This document shows, one piece after another, positions 50,610 through 61,643 of a DNA stretch of 64,000 nucleotides. The DNA lies in NCBI GenBank assembly GCA_000632805.1, contig CP007444.1:744001-808000 (forward strand). Reading direction: 5' to 3'. This DNA comes from Dyella jiangningensis (lineage in GTDB: Bacteria; Pseudomonadota; Gammaproteobacteria; Xanthomonadales; Rhodanobacteraceae). Numbering within the stretch: position 1 is the first letter of the stretch; each line of letters starts with the position of its first letter. Both the position numbers and the translations under genes were made by a program. Below the pieces are notes generated by a model, which ran no database searches, was not told where the DNA came from, and saw only the letters and a program-made list of their open reading frames with translations.

Positions 50610-51085
50610 GCAAGTCGCACCAGCACAAGTACCAGGTGGAAACCATCTGGACCGGCAACCAGGGCAACGGTACCAAGACCTACCAGGGGTATGGACGCGA
50701 CCACGAGATCCGCATCGCCGGCAAGCCGCTATTGGCCGGCTCGTCCGATCCGCTGTTCCGCGGCGACGCCAGCAAGCACAACCCCGAAGACATGTTGGTC
50801 ACGGCGTTGTCCACCTGCCACATGCTGTCCTACCTGCACCAGGCCGTACTGGCGGGCGTAGTGGTGACCGGCTACGTGGATCACGCCGAAGGCACCATGG
50901 AGACGGACGCCCATGGCGGCCGTTTCATCGAGGTGGTGCTGCGCCCTGAGGTAACCATCACGGCCGGCAGCGACCCGGCCAAGGCGGAGGCGGCGCACGA
51001 ACCCGCGCACCACGCCTGCTTCATCGCCAATTCCGTCAACTTCCCCGTGCGCTGCGAACCGCGCATCATTGTCGAATCGGTTTGA
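50606..51085 (+). CDS. OsmC family protein
   Basis: A 159 aa OsmC-fold protein with the two reactive cysteines of peroxide-reducing members (LSTCHMLSYL and HHACFIANS). WTGNQGNGTKTYQGYGRDH at the start fits the YhfA/OsmC-like group more than Ohr, which is separate at 5581. It probably reduces hydroperoxides. Translational coupling (ATGA) with the PaiB-like gene, 40 bases before argG. Confidence 0.87.
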   Translation: MSKSHQHKYQVETIWTGNQGNGTKTYQGYGRDHEIRIAGKPLLAGSSDPLFRGDASKHNPEDMLVTALSTCHMLSYLHQAVLAGVVVTGYVDHAEGTMETDAHGGRFIEVVLRPEVTITAGSDPAKAEAAHEPAHHACFIANSVNFPVRCEPRIIVESV

Positions 51086-51125
51086 CCATATTTCCGTTTA
51101 GCCATCCATCCAGGATCTGCAAGCC

Positions 51126-52319
51126 ATGAGCAAAGACATCGTCCTCGCCTTCTCCGGCGGCCTCGACACCAGCTTCTGCGTGCCCTACCTCAAGGAGCGC
51201 GGCTGGGCCGTGCACACCGTGTTCGCCGACACCGGCGGCGTGGACGCCGAGGAGCGCGCTTATATCGAGCACCGCGCCAAGGAGCTGGGTGTGGCCAGCC
51301 ATGTCACCGTGGACGGTGGTCCGGCCATCTGGAACGGTTTCGTGAAGCCCTTCGTGCAGGCGGGCGAGGCCTACCAGGGCCAGTACCCGCTACTGGTGTC
51401 CGACCGCTACCTGATCGTGGACGCGGCCATTGCGCGCGCCAAGGAGCTGGGCACCAAGGCGATCGCGCACGGTTGCACCGGCATGGGCAATGACCAGGTG
51501 CGTTTTGATCTGGCGGTGAAGGCGCTGGGCGACTACGAGATCGTGGCGCCGATCCGCGAGATCCAGAAGGAGCACACCCAGACGCGTGCCTACGAGCAGG
51601 CCTATCTGGAAGAGCGCGGCTTTGAGGTGCGTGCCAAGCAGAAGAGCTACACGATCAACGAGAACCTGCTGGGCGTGACGCTGTCCGGTGGCGAGATCGA
51701 CCATTGGAAGACGCCGGGCGAAGGTGCCCGTGGCTGGTGCAAGCCGCGCGCCGAATGGCCGTCCGAGAAGCTGTCGGTGATGATCGGCTTCGAGAAGGGC
51801 GAGGCGGTGTCGCTCAATGGTGAGAAGCTGCCGGGCGCCAAGCTGCTGGCCAAGCTCAACGAGCTGTTCGCCCCGTATGGCGTGGGTCGTGGCATGTACA
51901 CCGGTGACACCACCATCGGCCTCAAGGGCCGCATAGTGTATGAAGCGCCGGGCCTGATTTCGCTGCTCGCCGCGCACCGTGCGCTGGAAGAGGCGGTGCT
52001 GACCAAGCAGCAGAACCGCTTCAAGCCGGACGTGGCGCGCAAGTGGGTCGAAGTCGTGTACGAAGGCTTCTTCCACGATCCGATCAAGACCGACCTCGAA
52101 GCGTTCCTGGCTTCCAGCCAGAGCCAGGTGAACGGTGACGTCGTGCTGGAAACCAGCGGGGCCCAGGTCACCGCAGTGGAAGTGCGCTCGCCGCACATCC
52201 TCAACGCCAAGGGTGCGACCTACGCGCAGTCGGCCGACTGGGGCGTGGCCGAAGCCGAGGGCTTCATCAAGCTGTTCGGCATGAGCAGCACGCTGTGGGC
52301 CGAGGTCAACCGCAGCTGA
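51126..52319 (+). CDS. argG: Argininosuccinate synthase
   Basis: A 397 aa ATP-dependent ligase joining citrulline and aspartate. The ATP loop is [13 protein letters not shown], followed by [15 protein letters not shown] and the citrulline/aspartate-binding regions; the C-terminal half ([19 protein letters not shown]) is typical. In this pathway citrulline arrives by deacetylation of N-acetylcitrulline by the product of the next gene. A palindromic repeat separates it from argE. Confidence 0.95.
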   Translation: MSKDIVLAFSGGLDTSFCVPYLKERGWAVHTVFADTGGVDAEERAYIEHRAKELGVASHVTVDGGPAIWNGFVKPFVQAGEAYQGQYPLLVSDRYLIVDAAIARAKELGTKAIAHGCTGMGNDQVRFDLAVKALGDYEIVAPIREIQKEHTQTRAYEQAYLEERGFEVRAKQKSYTINENLLGVTLSGGEIDHWKTPGEGARGWCKPRAEWPSEKLSVMIGFEKGEAVSLNGEKLPGAKLLAKLNELFAPYGVGRGMYTGDTTIGLKGRIVYEAPGLISLLAAHRALEEAVLTKQQNRFKPDVARKWVEVVYEGFFHDPIKTDLEAFLASSQSQVNGDVVLETSGAQVTAVEVRSPHILNAKGATYAQSADWGVAEAEGFIKLFGMSSTLWAEVNRS

Positions 52320-52327
52320 CGCGCTGC

Positions 52328-52362
52328 CCTCGTCATTCCGGCGAAAGCGGGAATGACGAGGG
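52328..52362. repeat. Palindromic repeat between argG and argE
   Basis: CCCTCGTCATTCC-GGCGAAAGC-GGGAATGACGAGGG forms a perfect hairpin of about 13 bp. The CGTCATTCC...GGGAATGACG core is a widespread proteobacterial intergenic palindrome. It may trim or stabilise the polycistronic arg mRNA. No T-run follows. Confidence 0.75.
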
Positions 52363-52401
52363 TCTTCACCCTCGAGGTCATTTCTTCACCAGACGAATCG
52401 C

Positions 52402-53547
52402 ATGAGCGCACTACTGGACGACACTCTCCGACATCTTCGCGCGCTGGTCAGCCATGACACGCGCAATCCGCCGCGCGAGATCGGCACGGGCGGCATCTTC
52501 GATTACCTGCGGGACAATCTGCCGGGCTTCGATGTCGCCGTCACCGACTACGGCGCTGGCGCCGTGACGCTGTATGCCGTGCGCGGCAACCCCAAGGTGC
52601 TGTTCAACGTGCATCTGGATACGGTGCCGGACTCGCCGCATTGGACGTCCAATCCGCACGAGCTGCGGGTAACGGAAGACCGCGCCATCGGCCTGGGCGC
52701 GTGCGACATCAAGGGTGCTGCTGCCGCGCTGGTGGCCGTGGCCAACGTCACCGACGGCGACATGGCGCTGCTGCTGTCCACCGACGAAGAAGCGAACGAT
52801 CCGCGTTGCATCGCCGGCTTTCTCAAGGACAAGCCCGTCTACGACGCGGTCATCGTGGCCGAGCCCACCAAGGGCGAGGCAGTGCTGGCGCATCGCGGCA
52901 TCCATTCGGTACAGATGCGTTTCAAGGGCAGTGCCGGGCACGCCTCCGGTGAGCAGAAGCCGAGCGACAGCGCGGTGCATCAGGCGATTCGCTGGGGTGG
53001 CGCCGCGCTCGACTTCGTCGAGAAGCAGGCGCACGAGCGCTTTGGCGGCCTCACGGGTCTGCGCTTCAACATCGGCCGTGTGGACGGAGGCATCAAGGCC
53101 AACATGATTGCACCCTCGGCGGACGTGCGTTTTGGCTTCCGTCCGCTGCCCACCATGGATCCCGACCAGCTGCTGGAAACCTTCCGCACTCTAGTTGAGC
53201 CACAGCCGGTGGAATTCGCCGAACTGTTCCGCGGAGATTCGTTACCGGCGGGAGACACGGCGACGGCCGAAGCACGTCGCCTCGCGGCGCGTGATCTCGC
53301 CGACGAGCTGAATATCCCAATCGGCAACGCCGTCGACTTCTGGACCGAGGCGGCGCTGTTTTCGGCCGCGGGCTATATCTGCTTCGTCTACGGCCCCGGC
53401 GACATTGCACAAGCGCATACGGCCGACGAGTGGGTCTCACTTGAACAGTTGAAGCATTACGTCGAAACCATTTACCGCATCGTTGGAAAGTGTGGCCATG
53501 GAGGGCCACTTCTTGATTCCGCGCTCATGGATGGGCGCAAAGGATAA
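52402..53547 (+). CDS. argE: N-acetylcitrulline deacetylase (ArgE-like M20 peptidase)
   Basis: A 381 aa M20-family zinc deacetylase. Metal/catalytic residues: His-x-Asp in [12 protein letters not shown], Asp in [14 protein letters not shown], Glu-Glu in [27 protein letters not shown], and the dimerisation domain GHASGEQ. In xanthomonads this enzyme deacetylates N-acetyl-L-citrulline, fitting the acetylornithine transcarbamylase encoded by argF'. The last about 17 residues ([20 protein letters not shown] region) extend past the usual end. argB begins 2 bases after the stop. Confidence 0.92.
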   Translation: MSALLDDTLRHLRALVSHDTRNPPREIGTGGIFDYLRDNLPGFDVAVTDYGAGAVTLYAVRGNPKVLFNVHLDTVPDSPHWTSNPHELRVTEDRAIGLGACDIKGAAAALVAVANVTDGDMALLLSTDEEANDPRCIAGFLKDKPVYDAVIVAEPTKGEAVLAHRGIHSVQMRFKGSAGHASGEQKPSDSAVHQAIRWGGAALDFVEKQAHERFGGLTGLRFNIGRVDGGIKANMIAPSADVRFGFRPLPTMDPDQLLETFRTLVEPQPVEFAELFRGDSLPAGDTATAEARRLAARDLADELNIPIGNAVDFWTEAALFSAAGYICFVYGPGDIAQAHTADEWVSLEQLKHYVETIYRIVGKCGHGGPLLDSALMDGRKG

Positions 53548-53549
53548 CT

Positions 53550-54866
53550 ATGGAAGCCCACAAGCACACCAGGAAAACCATCGTCCGGCTGCTTTCGAGC
53601 ATGGGCAGCGCGAAGGAAATCCAGCAATACCTCAAGCGCTTCTCGCAGCTCGACGCCAAGCGCTTCGCAGTGGTGAAGGTCGGCGGCGCGGTGCTGCGCG
53701 ACGACTTGCCGGCGCTTACCTCGTCGCTCACCTTCCTGCAGCAGGTCGGCCTGACGCCGATCGTGCTGCATGGCGCGGGTCCGCAGCTGGATGAAGAACT
53801 GTCTGCTGCCGGTATCGAGAAGCACACGGTGAACGGCCTGCGCGTGACCACGCCCAAGGCGCTGGCGATCGTGCGCAAGGTATTCCAGGAGCAGAACCTG
53901 CGCCTGGTCGAAGCGCTGCAGACCATGGACACGCGTGCGACCTCTGTGTTGTCGGGCGTATTCACCTCGACTTATCTCGATCGCGACACCTACGGTTTGG
54001 TAGGCAAGGTCAGCAGCATCAACCTCGCGCCGATCGAGGCCAGCTTGCGCGCCGGCTCGATTCCGGTGATCGCGAGCCTGGGCGAGACGGAAGAAGGCCA
54101 GATTCTCAACGTCAACGCCGACTTCGCCGCCAACGAGCTGGTGCGCGTGCTGCAGCCGTACAAGATCGTGTTCCTTACCGGCACCGGCGGCCTGCTGGAC
54201 GATCAGGGCCGCATCATCGACTCGATCAACCTCAGCACCGAGTTCGAGCACCTCATGTCGCAGCCGTGGATCAACGGCGGCATGCGCGTGAAGATCGAAC
54301 AGATCGCTGACCTGCTCAACGACCTGCCGTTGACCTCCTCCGTATCGATCACACAGCCGTCGGAACTCGCAAAGGAGCTCTTCACGCACAAGGGCTCGGG
54401 TACGCTGGTGCGTCGTGGCGAGAAGGTGAAGCGCTTCGAGTCGTGGGAGGGTATCGACTTGGCGCGCATGCGCGAGCTGATCGAGTCGAGCTTCGGCCGC
54501 ACGCTGGTGCCGGACTACTTCGAGCGCACCAAACCGTTCCGCGTGTATGTGAGCGAGAACTATCGCACCGCGATGATCCTCACGCTGGAAGACGGCCTGC
54601 CGTACCTCGACAAGTTCGCCGTGCTCGACGACGCGCAAGGCGAGGGCCTGGGGCGCGCCGTGTGGCAGGTGATGCGCGAGGAGAACCCGCAGTTGTTCTG
54701 GCGCTCGCGCCATGGCAACAACGTCAACCATTTCTACTATGCCGAGTCCGATGGCTGCCTCAAGCAGCCGCGCTGGAAGGTGTTCTGGTACGGCATCGAA
54801 GACTTCGACACGATCGCACGCTGCGTGGCGCACTGCGCCCAGCGGCTGCCGACCCTGGTGGACTGA
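53550..54866 (+). CDS. argB: Bifunctional N-acetylglutamate synthase/kinase
   Basis: A 438 aa fusion: an amino-acid kinase domain (about 35-285: [54 protein letters not shown]) and a C-terminal GNAT domain (about 290-438: [41 protein letters not shown]). This is the xanthomonad and animal-like NAGS/K architecture; one protein makes and phosphorylates N-acetylglutamate and is feedback-inhibited by arginine in studied members. It explains the absence of a separate argA here. Confidence 0.94.
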   Translation: MEAHKHTRKTIVRLLSSMGSAKEIQQYLKRFSQLDAKRFAVVKVGGAVLRDDLPALTSSLTFLQQVGLTPIVLHGAGPQLDEELSAAGIEKHTVNGLRVTTPKALAIVRKVFQEQNLRLVEALQTMDTRATSVLSGVFTSTYLDRDTYGLVGKVSSINLAPIEASLRAGSIPVIASLGETEEGQILNVNADFAANELVRVLQPYKIVFLTGTGGLLDDQGRIIDSINLSTEFEHLMSQPWINGGMRVKIEQIADLLNDLPLTSSVSITQPSELAKELFTHKGSGTLVRRGEKVKRFESWEGIDLARMRELIESSFGRTLVPDYFERTKPFRVYVSENYRTAMILTLEDGLPYLDKFAVLDDAQGEGLGRAVWQVMREENPQLFWRSRHGNNVNHFYYAESDGCLKQPRWKVFWYGIEDFDTIARCVAHCAQRLPTLVD

Positions 54867-54869
54867 ATC

Positions 54870-55823
54870 ATGACGACCAAGCATCGCATCGGCATCGTCG
54901 GCGCACGCGGCCATACCGGCGCCGAACTGATCCGTCTTGTCGCGGCGCATCCGGCGCTGGAGTTGGCCTTCGTTTCGTCGCGTGAGCTCGACGGGCGGCG
55001 CGTGGCCGACCAGGTGGATGGTTACCAAGGCGATTTGCGCTATGCCAGCCTCGACCCCGAGGCCGTGGCGGCCCAGGGCGCCGACGTGGTGGTGCTCGCC
55101 CTGCCGAATGGCAAGGCGGAGCCGTACGTGGAGGCGATAGACAAGAGCAAGCCGGACACGTTGATCGTCGACCTGTCGGCGGATTACCGCTTCAATGAGA
55201 AGTGGTACTACGGCTTGCCGGAGCTGACCCGACAGCGCTGGCGCGGCGAGAAGCGCATCAGCAATCCTGGGTGCTACGCGACCGCCGTACAGCTTTCCAT
55301 CGCGCCGCTGAAGGACTTGCTGGCCGCCCCGCCGGTGAGCTTCGGCGTGTCGGGCTACTCGGGTGCCGGCACTACGCCATCCGACAAGAACGACCCGGAG
55401 AAGCTGCGCGACAACCTGATGCCGTACTCGCTCACCGGGCACATGCACGAGAAAGAGGCGAGCCGCCATCTCGGCGTGCCGGTGGAATTCATGCCGCACG
55501 TGGCGCCGCATTTCCGCGGACTCACTGTCACCACGAACCTGTACCTGTCGCGCCAGGTGAAGCGCGAGGACATCGTCAAGAGGTTCCATGGCGCCTATGA
55601 CGGCGAGAAGCTGGTGCATGTCGTCGACGAGGCGCCATGGGTGAGCAAGATCGCGCACAAGCATCACGTCGACATCGGCGGCTTCGCCGTGTCGAACGAC
55701 GGCAAGCGCGTGGTGGTAGTGGCAACGCTCGACAACCTGCTCAAGGGCGCCGCGACGCAGGCCATGCAGAACATCAACCGCGCCATCGGCGTGGACGAAT
55801 ACACCGCGATTCCGGTGGATTGA
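54870..55823 (+). CDS. argC: N-acetyl-gamma-glutamyl-phosphate reductase
   Basis: A 317 aa NADPH-dependent reductase. Rossmann start [19 protein letters not shown], catalytic Cys in [16 protein letters not shown], and the [11 protein letters not shown] and [21 protein letters not shown] segments near the end (substrate His and dimer contacts). It follows argB by 3 bases. Confidence 0.95.
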   Translation: MTTKHRIGIVGARGHTGAELIRLVAAHPALELAFVSSRELDGRRVADQVDGYQGDLRYASLDPEAVAAQGADVVVLALPNGKAEPYVEAIDKSKPDTLIVDLSADYRFNEKWYYGLPELTRQRWRGEKRISNPGCYATAVQLSIAPLKDLLAAPPVSFGVSGYSGAGTTPSDKNDPEKLRDNLMPYSLTGHMHEKEASRHLGVPVEFMPHVAPHFRGLTVTTNLYLSRQVKREDIVKRFHGAYDGEKLVHVVDEAPWVSKIAHKHHVDIGGFAVSNDGKRVVVVATLDNLLKGAATQAMQNINRAIGVDEYTAIPVD

Positions 55824-55891
55824 TCGCGCAGGCAGTCGCGTGGGAGCGGCTGATCGTGTCACCGGTATCCCTTCATTTGCAGGACACATCC

Positions 55892-57187
55892 ATGACCCAG
55901 CCGCTCTGGCAAAAATCCAACATCAAGATCGACGCCCGCATCATGAAGTTCCTCGCGGGTGACGACGTGCTGCTGGATCGCGAGTTTTTCCTGCACGACA
56001 TCACCGCCAGCAAGGCCCACGTCGAAGGCCTCGCCAACATAGGCGTGGTCAGCGCGGAAGAGGCTTCTGCCCTGAAACGCGAGCTCGATGTACTGGCTGA
56101 TGATTTCCGCGGCGGCAGCTTCGTGCTGGACGAGCGCTATGAAGATGGCCATTCGGCGATCGAGGCGCGCCTGACCGAGCGCCTGGGCGATGCCGGGCGC
56201 CGCGTGCACACCGGTCGCAGTCGCAACGACCAGATCCTGGTTGCCACGCGCCTCTGGCTGAAGGAACAGCTGGCATCGCTGGAGCAGCACTGCAAGGCCA
56301 TCGCGCAGGTGTGCCTGGACCGTGCGGCGCAACCGGCGATTCCGCTGCCGGGTTACACGCATCTTCAGCGCGCGGTGGTGTCGTCCACGGCCATGTGGTT
56401 TGCCGGATTCGCCGAAGGGTTCATCGACAATGCACTGCGGGCACGGCAAACCGCTGCGTTGATCGACGCCAATCCGCTGGGTACCGCGGCCGGTTATGGC
56501 GTCAACCTTAAGCTCGACCGCGAACACACCACCCAGGCATTGGGCTTCGCCCGCATGCAGGTGTCGCCGATTTATGCGCAGCTGTCGCGCGGCAAGTTCG
56601 AAATGGCCGTGTTGGAAGCGATGGCGGGCGCACTGCTGGATGTCCGTCGCCTCGCGTGGGACCTGTCGCTGTTCACCACCGCCGAATTCGACTTCGTGAA
56701 GCTCCCATCGGAATACACCACCGGCAGCTCGATCATGCCGAACAAGCGCAACCCCGACGTGGTGGAACTGCTGCGCGCCAGCTACGCCAGCGTCGCGGCA
56801 GCGCGTACCGAGATCGAGCAGCTGCTGTCGTTGCCCTCGGGTTACCAGCGCGACCTGCAGTTCTCCAAGGGATCGCTGTTCCACGGCTGCCGCCATGGCC
56901 TGGCCGCGCTTGAGCTGGTGCCTGATCTGCTTGACCGCATGGCCTGGAACGAGCCGGCCATGCGCGCGGCGATCGAGCCGGCCATGTATGCGACCGACGT
57001 GGCGATCGAGCAGGCGGCGGCCGGCGTGCCTTTCCGCGACGCCTATCGCGCGGCGGCGGATGCAGCGGCATCGGCAGGAGAGGGGCGTACGCCCGAGAGT
57101 AGCCTTGCGGCACGCGTCTCGCCCGGTTCGGGCAACGACCTGCGCCTGGATGCGCTGCGCGATCGACTAAGCCGCCTGGACGGCTAA
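55892..57187 (+). CDS. argH: Argininosuccinate lyase
   Basis: A 431 aa fumarase-superfamily lyase releasing arginine and fumarate. [10 protein letters not shown], the catalytic His in [13 protein letters not shown], and the signature [22 protein letters not shown] 55892 starts [14 protein letters not shown] as homologues do. The last step of arginine synthesis; a small cupin gene follows by 13 bases. Confidence 0.95.
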   Translation: MTQPLWQKSNIKIDARIMKFLAGDDVLLDREFFLHDITASKAHVEGLANIGVVSAEEASALKRELDVLADDFRGGSFVLDERYEDGHSAIEARLTERLGDAGRRVHTGRSRNDQILVATRLWLKEQLASLEQHCKAIAQVCLDRAAQPAIPLPGYTHLQRAVVSSTAMWFAGFAEGFIDNALRARQTAALIDANPLGTAAGYGVNLKLDREHTTQALGFARMQVSPIYAQLSRGKFEMAVLEAMAGALLDVRRLAWDLSLFTTAEFDFVKLPSEYTTGSSIMPNKRNPDVVELLRASYASVAAARTEIEQLLSLPSGYQRDLQFSKGSLFHGCRHGLAALELVPDLLDRMAWNEPAMRAAIEPAMYATDVAIEQAAAGVPFRDAYRAAADAAASAGEGRTPESSLAARVSPGSGNDLRLDALRDRLSRLDG

Positions 57188-57200
57188 ACAGGAGTTCGGC

Positions 57201-57560
57201 ATGGGGACTGTCAGTACAGGGAATGCCGAACACTACACATGGGGACAACGTTGCGACGGCTGGCATCTGCTGGCCGGTAGCGACCTCAGCGTGATCGAGG
57301 AGCGCATGCCGGCGGGCGCGGCTGAAGTCCGCCATCGGCATGCCCGGTCACGGCAGTTCTTCTACGTGCTCGAAGGCGAACTCACGATCGAGCTGGACGG
57401 TGAGACGCACCACGTGCGCATGGGGGAGGGCTTGCATGTCCCGCCGGGCGCGGCCCACCAGGTCCGCAACGACGCGGTCGCCGACGCGCGCATGCTAGTG
57501 GTGTCGTCGCCACGCAGTCATGGCGATCGAATCGATGCGCCCCTGGAGTCCACCCCATGA
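57201..57560 (+). CDS. Cupin domain protein
   Basis: A 119 aa single-domain cupin. The first metal motif is EVRHRHARSRQFFYVLEGELTIEL (His, His and Glu as ligands) and the second is HVPPGAAHQVRN with a His. Binding a divalent metal is expected; enzymatic role is unknown. It is placed between argH and proB, sharing a 4-base ATGA overlap with proB, so it belongs to the same transcript as arginine and proline synthesis. Confidence 0.88.
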   Translation: MGTVSTGNAEHYTWGQRCDGWHLLAGSDLSVIEERMPAGAAEVRHRHARSRQFFYVLEGELTIELDGETHHVRMGEGLHVPPGAAHQVRNDAVADARMLVVSSPRSHGDRIDAPLESTP

Positions 57561-58711
57561 GCGCTATGGCCATTCCCCACCAGGCCTTGCCTTCCTGGCG
57601 ACGCGCCGTGCTGAAGGTGGGCAGCAACCTTCTGGCTGCGGACGGCGGTGGCCTCACCACGCGTTACGCGGAGGCATTGGCTGCGTTCATTGCCGTCAGC
57701 CGCATCGCCGGCAGGCAGGTTGTCGTGGTTTCCTCCGGTGCCGTTGCCGCTGGCCGTGCGCAATTGCGGACACATACACCTTCGGGCAGCGACCTGGCTG
57801 CACGGCAGGCACTCGCGGCGCTGGGACAGGCACCGATGATCGCGCTGTGGCAGTCGCTCAGTTCGCGTCCGGTGGCCCAGGTACTCCTCACGCACGACGA
57901 TCTGCGCAATCGACGCCGCTACCTCAACGCCCGCACCACGTTGCGCGAGTTGCTCGCGCTTGATGTTCTCCCGGTGGTGAACGAGAACGACACGGTGGCC
58001 GTGGACGAGTTGAAGTTGGGCGACAACGACAATCTGGCTGCCATCGTCGCTGCGCTTGTCGATGCCGACCTGCTGCTGATCGCATCGGATATCGATGCGC
58101 TGTACAGCGCCGATCCGCGCCGTGATCCGCATGCCGCGCCCATCACTCGTGTCGACGCCCTCACGCCGGAAATCCTGTCCATGGCCGGCGGCAGCGGCAG
58201 CGCGGTGGGCACCGGCGGTATGCATACCAAGCTCCAGGCGGCAGGCAAGGCCGCTGCTGCTGGCATTCCCACCGCGCTGTTCAGTGGGCGAGATGCGGGA
58301 ACCGTCGGTCTGCTCCAGCAGAACCAGCTGCGGGGAACCCTGTTTGCCGCGGGCCGCAGCCGTATGCAAGCGCGCAAGTATTGGCTGCGCCACGCACCGG
58401 CCGCACCTGGACGCATCCAGGTGGATGGCGGCGCGGTGCAGGCGCTGTCCGGTGGGCGCGCTTCCTTGCTGCCGGGCGGCATACTTGACGTCAGCGGTGA
58501 ATTCCATCGCGGTGATCTGGTCGAAATCGTCGACGAGGCCGGCAGGCCCGTGGCGCGCGGCCTTAGCCAATACGGCGTGGCGGAGGCTCGTCGTTTGGCG
58601 GGCAAGCACAGCCGCGACATCGAATCCCTGCTGGGTTACAGCTATGGAGCGGAGGTCGTCCATCGTGACGACCTGGCGACCTTGGCCGATACCGGAGAAA
58701 GCGACGCATGA
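57557..58711 (+). CDS. proB: Glutamate 5-kinase
   Basis: A 384 aa kinase that phosphorylates glutamate for proline synthesis. Kinase domain: [44 protein letters not shown] and [18 protein letters not shown]-terminal PUA domain (about 285-375) is present, as in long ProB forms that are proline-inhibited. Coupled by ATGA overlaps to the cupin gene and proA. Confidence 0.95.
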   Translation: MSAMAIPHQALPSWRRAVLKVGSNLLAADGGGLTTRYAEALAAFIAVSRIAGRQVVVVSSGAVAAGRAQLRTHTPSGSDLAARQALAALGQAPMIALWQSLSSRPVAQVLLTHDDLRNRRRYLNARTTLRELLALDVLPVVNENDTVAVDELKLGDNDNLAAIVAALVDADLLLIASDIDALYSADPRRDPHAAPITRVDALTPEILSMAGGSGSAVGTGGMHTKLQAAGKAAAAGIPTALFSGRDAGTVGLLQQNQLRGTLFAAGRSRMQARKYWLRHAPAAPGRIQVDGGAVQALSGGRASLLPGGILDVSGEFHRGDLVEIVDEAGRPVARGLSQYGVAEARRLAGKHSRDIESLLGYSYGAEVVHRDDLATLADTGESDA

Positions 58712-59973
58712 GCGATATCCGTTCGTTGGCCCTAGCCTGTCGTGACGCGGCGCCTCTCATCGCCATGCTCGACACTGATTCCAAGCGCGCCTTGCTGCAC
58801 GACATGGCAGCGTCGCTCGAACGCCGCAGGGACGATGTTCTCGTAGCCAACGCAAACGACATGCGGACTGCGGCGGAAAAGGGAGTGCAGGGCGCGATGC
58901 TCGATCGCCTTCGTCTGGACGAGACGCGCGTCGCCGCCATCGCGGCCGCGCTGCGCGAGGTCGCCGGTCTGCCGGACCCCGTGGGCCGAGTGACGCGTCA
59001 TGAAGAACGTCCCAACGGCATCGTCGTCGAGCGGGTACGCATTCCATTGGGCGTGGTCGCCATGATCTACGAGGCGCGGCCCAACGTGACCGCCGATGCG
59101 GCAGCGCTTTGCCTGAAGGCGGGCAATGTGGTGATCCTGCGTGGCGGATCGGAAGCCATCCATTCCAATCGTGCGATAGCGGCGGCGCTGCATGAAGCAC
59201 TACAGGCGCATGGACTGCCGGAGGCTATCGTGACCCTGATCGAGGACTTGCGACGCGAAACGATGGTCGAGCTATTGCAGCTCAGCGATATCGTGGACCT
59301 GGCCATTCCGCGCGGCGGCGAGGGGCTGATCCGGTTCGTCGCCGAGCACGCACGTGTGCCGGTGATCAAGCATTACAAAGGCGTGTGCCACCTGTATGTC
59401 GACCGTGCGGCCGATCTCGCGCTGGCGGTCGACTTGCTGGTGGACGGAAAGACGTCTCGTCCCGGCGTGTGCAACGCGCTGGAGACCTTGCTCGTCCATC
59501 GTGATGTGGCAGCCGATTTTCTGCCGACGGCTGCCACTGCCTTGTTGAGCCGTGGCGTGGAGCTGCGCGGCGACGACGCCACGCGAGCTCTGGTGCCGCA
59601 GGCGCAACCCGCAGGTGAAGACGATTACGCCGCGGAATTCCTCGACCTGATTCTTGCGGTGCGCGTGGTCGACGGCATGGATGATGCGATCGCGCACATC
59701 CGCCGCCATGGCTCGGACCACACCGAAGTGATCGCCACCCGCGATGAGGCCGCTGCCCGGCGTTTCGTGCAGTCGCTTCGCTCCGCCGTCGTGATGGTGA
59801 ACGCGTCGTCGCGCTTTTCCGATGGCGGTGAGATTGGCCTCGGTGCCGAGATCGGCATCTCGACCACGCGCCTGCACGCCTATGGCCCCATGGGAGCGGA
59901 ATCACTGACCATCGAGCGGTTCGTGGTGCACGGCAATGGGCAGGTCAGGCACGCGGAAAGCCGGTCAAGGTAA
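58708..59973 (+). CDS. proA: Gamma-glutamyl phosphate reductase
   Basis: A 421 aa ALDH-like reductase, second enzyme of proline synthesis. Recognisable are [29 protein letters not shown] in segments, [11 protein letters not shown], the catalytic Cys in [16 protein letters not shown], and a C-terminal [30 protein letters not shown] region. It closes the arg/pro operon; I see no clear terminator after it. Confidence 0.96.
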   Translation: MSDIRSLALACRDAAPLIAMLDTDSKRALLHDMAASLERRRDDVLVANANDMRTAAEKGVQGAMLDRLRLDETRVAAIAAALREVAGLPDPVGRVTRHEERPNGIVVERVRIPLGVVAMIYEARPNVTADAAALCLKAGNVVILRGGSEAIHSNRAIAAALHEALQAHGLPEAIVTLIEDLRRETMVELLQLSDIVDLAIPRGGEGLIRFVAEHARVPVIKHYKGVCHLYVDRAADLALAVDLLVDGKTSRPGVCNALETLLVHRDVAADFLPTAATALLSRGVELRGDDATRALVPQAQPAGEDDYAAEFLDLILAVRVVDGMDDAIAHIRRHGSDHTEVIATRDEAAARRFVQSLRSAVVMVNASSRFSDGGEIGLGAEIGISTTRLHAYGPMGAESLTIERFVVHGNGQVRHAESRSR

Positions 59974-60044
59974 GCCAGGAGTATGGCTTTGCGCGCGCTT
60001 GCCGTGTGAGTCCGCCAAGTCCCGAGCCGCACACGGAGCACCCA

Positions 60045-60539
60045 TTACTTGCCGCCGTTATCCAGAGCGTGATGGTCGTAACTCACCACGCGCGTTAGTT
60101 GCCACTGGCCGTCCTTGTAGCGCCAGATGTGGAGGAACTTGCCTTCACCCTGGCAGTGACTGCTGCCGATCTCGCAGAAACGGTGCGTGCCCGCTTCCAT
60201 CGCGCCGTAGTCCTTGATGGGGTAGATCTCCAGCTTGCCTACGAGCTCGCGGCGGACCTTGTGGCAGATGTTCTTGCGGGTCGCTTCCACCACGGCCTCG
60301 CGTGATGTCATCAGGCCGCCCTTGTCGTGGTAGAACTCCACGTCGGCGCTGAACATGTTGCCGAAGGTCTGCATGTCGCAATGGTTGTAGGCGTCGAATG
60401 TCTTGGTATCGAGCGCGGTGACGGTGCGGATGAGGTCGTCGCCGCTCGGCAGGGCAGCCGGCGTATCCGCTTGCGCTGCGGGCAATGCGAGCGTGAAGGC
60501 GACGGAGAGCACGAGGCGGTGCAGACGAAACATGGGCAT
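60045..60539 (-). CDS. Secreted NTF2-like (SnoaL/DUF4440-type) protein
   Basis: A 164 aa protein with a signal peptide (about 1-25, ending AAQA) and a cone-shaped NTF2-like domain: LIRTVTALDTKTFDAYNHCDMQTFGNMFSADVEFYHDKGG in the DUF4440 pattern, and a final FLHIWRYKDGQWQLTRVVSYDHH strand. Several cysteines in the mature part may form disulfides. Members bind small ligands or have steroid-isomerase-like activity; this one is unassigned. AGGA lies 6 bases before ATG 60539. It converges on proA. Confidence 0.75.
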   Translation of the reverse strand: MPMFRLHRLVLSVAFTLALPAAQADTPAALPSGDDLIRTVTALDTKTFDAYNHCDMQTFGNMFSADVEFYHDKGGLMTSREAVVEATRKNICHKVRRELVGKLEIYPIKDYGAMEAGTHRFCEIGSSHCQGEGKFLHIWRYKDGQWQLTRVVSYDHHALDNGGK

Positions 60540-60681
60540 GGCCTTTCCTGGCAAAGTCTGCCCAACCATACAGCAAGCCGCATCCCGCCGGATTTGGACG
60601 GCCAAACGCCTGCCTTGTGCAGGCTGCGGCGGTGGCTTGCCGATGTTGTTTCAGCCATGGCACACGGATGAGGCTCGAGCG

Positions 60682-61596
60682 TCAGACCGTGCCTCGAAGC
60701 TGCGGTCGTTGCGCCATGACGAGCTTGAGCTGTTCCAGCAGCAAGGCGACAGGCGCCTGCAGGCGCGGGGGCAGGGCACGGTGGATCAACCAGGCCACCA
60801 TCTCCAGGTGCAGGTCGCTCACCGTCAGTACCTTCAGTTGGCGGCGATGCGGGCTGACGGCCAATAGGTCGGGCGTGATAAGGCCGATGCCCGCGCCACG
60901 CGCCACCAGCGACAGCTGCAGATCGGCGCCGAACGCCTCCACACCGACGTCGCAGGGCAGACCGTGCTCTTCCAGTGTGCGGAGCAAGGTCGAACGCATC
61001 CCGCAGCCGTTCTGGCTCAGCACCCAGGGAAAATCGGCCAGATCTTTGAGAGTTACCCGACCACGCAGACCCAGCGAAGGCGCCGCCACCACGCGAATCG
61101 GCTGTCGATCGAACGCGTGAGTCACCATGCCGGCCGGTGGCGGCGTGGTGTCCGAGAGCACCACTGCGGCAGCATCGAGCTGCCCCTGTTCGACCTGTTC
61201 GATGAGTCCAGGCGACCAGGCAGCCTGGATACGTAGGGTGAGGTTGCGGTAACGGGACCGCAGCTGATCGATCGGCGTGGTCAGCGCACGCTCGGCCAGG
61301 AAAGGCGGCATGCCCAGCCGAAGTTCGCCGCTGGGATCGGTGTCGTCGCGTGCCACGGCCAGCAGATCCGCTTCCGCATGCAACAGCTGCCGCCCCTTCT
61401 GATAGATCTCGCGTCCCGCAGCCGTGGGGCGCAGCGGCTTGGACTGCCGGTCCAGCAGCTCCATGCCGAGCAATGCTTCCAGGCTTTGCACGCGTCGCGT
61501 CACGCCCGGCTGGGTGAGATGCAACTGTGCGGCCGCGTGCACGATGGAACCGGTGTCGACCACCGCGATGAAAGCCCTCACGTCGCGCGTATTCAT
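60682..61596 (-). CDS. LysR family transcriptional regulator
   Basis: A 304 aa LysR-type regulator: N-terminal winged helix (MNTRDVRAFIAVVDTGSIVHAAAQLHLTQPGVTRRVQSLE, in segments) followed by a periplasmic-binding-like effector domain. It is divergent from an MFS transporter gene with 118 bases between starts; the gap contains an imperfect palindrome, so it most likely controls the transporter and itself in response to an unknown effector. ATG 61596 preferred over 61632, which would lie inside the palindrome. Confidence 0.9.
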   Translation of the reverse strand: MNTRDVRAFIAVVDTGSIVHAAAQLHLTQPGVTRRVQSLEALLGMELLDRQSKPLRPTAAGREIYQKGRQLLHAEADLLAVARDDTDPSGELRLGMPPFLAERALTTPIDQLRSRYRNLTLRIQAAWSPGLIEQVEQGQLDAAAVVLSDTTPPPAGMVTHAFDRQPIRVVAAPSLGLRGRVTLKDLADFPWVLSQNGCGMRSTLLRTLEEHGLPCDVGVEAFGADLQLSLVARGAGIGLITPDLLAVSPHRRQLKVLTVSDLHLEMVAWLIHRALPPRLQAPVALLLEQLKLVMAQRPQLRGTV

Positions 61597-61609
61597 ATCG
61601 GTACCTACG

Positions 61610-61643
61610 TCATAAACATGCAAAGTACGCATGTTGTTTATGA
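61610..61643. promoter_or_regulatory. Operator-like palindrome between lysR and MFS genes
   Basis: TCATAAAC (61610-61617) and GTTTATGA (61636-61643) are perfect inverse copies, with inner ATGC (61618-61621)/GCAT (61629-61632). The position in a divergent LysR/target gap fits a LysR-binding site. Confidence 0.55.

Noticed and set aside
53472..55889. An 805-codon minus-strand frame opposite argB-argC
   Set aside because: It covers several verified plus-strand genes and has no domain; a by-product of codon bias.
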